Assembly: GCA_020052115.1 (NCBI GenBank)
Contig: JAGVPR010000328.1
Span: forward strand, 1 to 16,109
Length of the DNA stretch: 16,109 nt
Direction: 5' to 3'
Source of the DNA: Candidatus Eiseniibacteriota bacterium
GTDB taxonomy: Bacteria; Eisenbacteria; RBG-16-71-46; JAGVPR01
Positions 14,871 to 16,109 of the stretch are shown piece by piece. Numbering within the stretch: the stretch's first letter is position 1; every line of letters starts with the position of its first letter. A program made the translations under genes and the position numbers. The notes under the pieces were generated by a model. It was not told where the DNA came from, searched no databases, and was given only the letters and a program-made list of their open reading frames with translations.

Positions 14871-16109
14871 ATGATACGCGGCCGCCAACTCAGCGTCCGA
14901 GGCGTCGTCCAGGGGGTCGGGTTCCGGCCGTTCGTCTACCGGATCGCCACCGAGCTGGGGCTCTCCGGCAGCGTGCGGAACCTGAACGGCGCGGTCGAGA
15001 TCGAGGTCCAGGGCGAACCGGCCCTGCTCGATCTCTTCGCCCGCTTCCTCGTCGAGCAGCGGCCGGCCCAGGCCCTGATCGAGGCGATCGAGGAGCGCGA
15101 GATCGAGCCGGGCGAGCACAAGGGCTTCCTCATCGAGGAAAGCGCCTCCGGCCTTCAGCCGCGCCCGGCGCTCCCCGCGGATCTCGCCGTCTGCGCGGCG
15201 TGCCTTCGAGAAGTGCATGATCCGAACGACCGGCGGCACCGCTACCCGTTTACGAACTGCACGCACTGCGGGCCTCGCTTTTCGATCGTCGAGCGCACGC
15301 CATACGATCGCGAGCGGACGTCCATGCGCCTCTTTCCCATGTGCCCCGATTGCGAACGCGAGTACCGCGATCCCGCGAACCGCCGCTTTCACGCCGAGCC
15401 GATCGCGTGCTCCGTCTGCGGTCCTCGACTGGAACTCGTCGCCGCCGGCACGGAGTGGCTCGCCCGCGATGACGACGCCCTCCGCCAGGCTGCCGGCGCG
15501 CTCCTCGAAGGCCGGATCCTCGCCCTCAAGGGCCTGGGAGGCTTTCAGCTTCTCGTGGATGCCACGAGCGAGCCGGCCGTGGCGAGGCTTCGCTTGCGAA
15601 AACGGCGCGAAGAGAAGCCGTTCGCGTTGATGATGGCCTCTGTGGAGGAGATCCGCGCGCACTGCGAGCTTTCCGATGACGAGGCAGAGGCCCTCGCCTC
15701 GCAGGCCGCCCCGATCCTCTTGATCCGCCGCCGCGCCGTGCGCGCCGCGGCGGCGACCACTCCCCTCGTGGCCGCGCGGGAGACGGCGGCGCCTGCGGCG
15801 ATCGCCCCCGGCGTAGCGCCGGGGAACCCGAGGCTCGGCGTGATGCTCCCGGCCACTCCGCTCCACCATCTCTTGATCGAGGCGTGCGGCCGCCCCCTGG
15901 TTTGCACGAGCGGAAACCACTCCGAGGAGCCGATGTGCCTCTCGACACCGGAGGCGCTCCAGCGCCTCCGCGACATTGCCGACGTCTTCTTGACGCACGA
16001 CCGCCCCATCGTCCGCCCGGTGGACGACTCGGTCGCGCGCGTGGATGCCGGCTCCCTGCAAATCCTCCGCCGCGCGCGCGGCTTCGCCCCACGCCCCCTC
16101 CCGATGCCC
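14871..16109 (+). CDS. hypF: HypF, [NiFe]-hydrogenase maturation carbamoyltransferase, 3' part outside window
   Basis: The first 413 codons of a family usually about 750-780 residues long; it runs off the right edge with no stop. ATG at 14871 has only a weak GAGGGG upstream. Domains: acylphosphatase-like (4-92) with VQGVGFRPFVYR (Arg19) and VRNLNG (Asn37); two C-x2-C-x18-C-x2-C zinc fingers (Cys108, 111, 130, 133 and Cys158, 161, 180, 183) with the family signature FTNCTHCGPRFSI; and a YrdC/Sua5-like domain (~200-400) with LKGLGGFQLL, KRREEKPFALM and TSGNHSEEP. The C-terminal Kae1-like carbamoyltransferase domain is outside. Family knowledge: HypF uses carbamoyl phosphate and ATP to make a carbamoyl adenylate and transfers the carbamoyl group to HypE, the source of the cyanide ligands of the NiFe site. 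An Ala/Arg-rich stretch (~286-311) looks longer than usual. Other hyp genes probably lie to the right. Confidence 0.96.
   Translation, partial: MIRGRQLSVRGVVQGVGFRPFVYRIATELGLSGSVRNLNGAVEIEVQGEPALLDLFARFLVEQRPAQALIEAIEEREIEPGEHKGFLIEESASGLQPRPALPADLAVCAACLREVHDPNDRRHRYPFTNCTHCGPRFSIVERTPYDRERTSMRLFPMCPDCEREYRDPANRRFHAEPIACSVCGPRLELVAAGTEWLARDDDALRQAAGALLEGRILALKGLGGFQLLVDATSEPAVARLRLRKRREEKPFALMMASVEEIRAHCELSDDEAEALASQAAPILLIRRRAVRAAAATTPLVAARETAAPAAIAPGVAPGNPRLGVMLPATPLHHLLIEACGRPLVCTSGNHSEEPMCLSTPEALQRLRDIADVFLTHDRPIVRPVDDSVARVDAGSLQILRRARGFAPRPLPMP

Noticed and set aside
14751..16061. Upstream extension of the methyltransferase frame to 715 codons
   Set aside because: The extra part is antisense to hypF. 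The ribosome binding site and promoter at 14763-14798 support the ATG at 14750.

Overview
The window is GC-rich, and every coding strand assignment is supported by wobble-position GC, good ribosome binding sites or recognisable domains. It encodes a Gram-negative envelope: a TonB-dependent outer-membrane receptor, several Sec signal peptides, and a secreted protein ending in a FlgD-Ig/T9SS-like C-terminal domain with the NEPNPFNP motif. That tail, together with gingipain-type (C25) and metzincin peptidases in large multi-domain secreted proteins, is typical of the FCB superphylum and neighbouring candidate phyla (for example Candidatus Eisenbacteria, Latescibacteria). This placement is inference; no rRNA or marker gene is present.

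Layout. (1) 1-2635, minus: the first 878 codons of a secreted C25 (gingipain-like) cysteine peptidase that runs off the left edge. (2) 2636-2984: a divergent intergenic region with one near-consensus sigma70-type promoter on each strand and an inverted repeat between them. (3) 2985-3908, plus: an exported protein of unknown function with a C-terminal four-cysteine zinc-ribbon motif. (4) 8604-4230, minus: a three-gene operon for secreted proteins, comprising a small helical exported protein, a 168-residue exported protein, and a 1106-residue IPT/TIG-metzincin protease with two ~363-residue repeats and a FlgD-like sorting tail. (5) 9132-9653, plus: a COQ7/ferritin-like four-helix protein with incomplete diiron ligands behind a good promoter. 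(6) 13822-9698, minus: a TPP riboswitch, a TonB-dependent receptor and an SSS-family sodium symporter only 3 nt apart. (7) 14750-13914, minus: a class I SAM methyltransferase. (8) 14871 to the right edge, plus: the first 413 codons of HypF, the [NiFe]-hydrogenase maturation carbamoyltransferase. The methyltransferase and hypF are transcribed divergently from promoters whose -35 boxes overlap.

How the genes work together. The clearest functional unit is the TPP-riboswitch operon. The riboswitch lies directly against the receptor's ribosome binding site, so when thiamin pyrophosphate is scarce the cell should express an outer-membrane receptor plus a sodium-coupled inner-membrane carrier, most simply a two-membrane uptake route for thiamin or a thiamin precursor. 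The second unit is the metzincin operon, where two small exported proteins of unknown function precede a large protease. The C25 peptidase is probably handled by the same outer-membrane secretion route, but its C-terminus is outside the window. HypF suggests that a hyp/hydrogenase locus continues to the right.

No rRNA, tRNA, CRISPR array, insertion sequence or phage gene was recognised.
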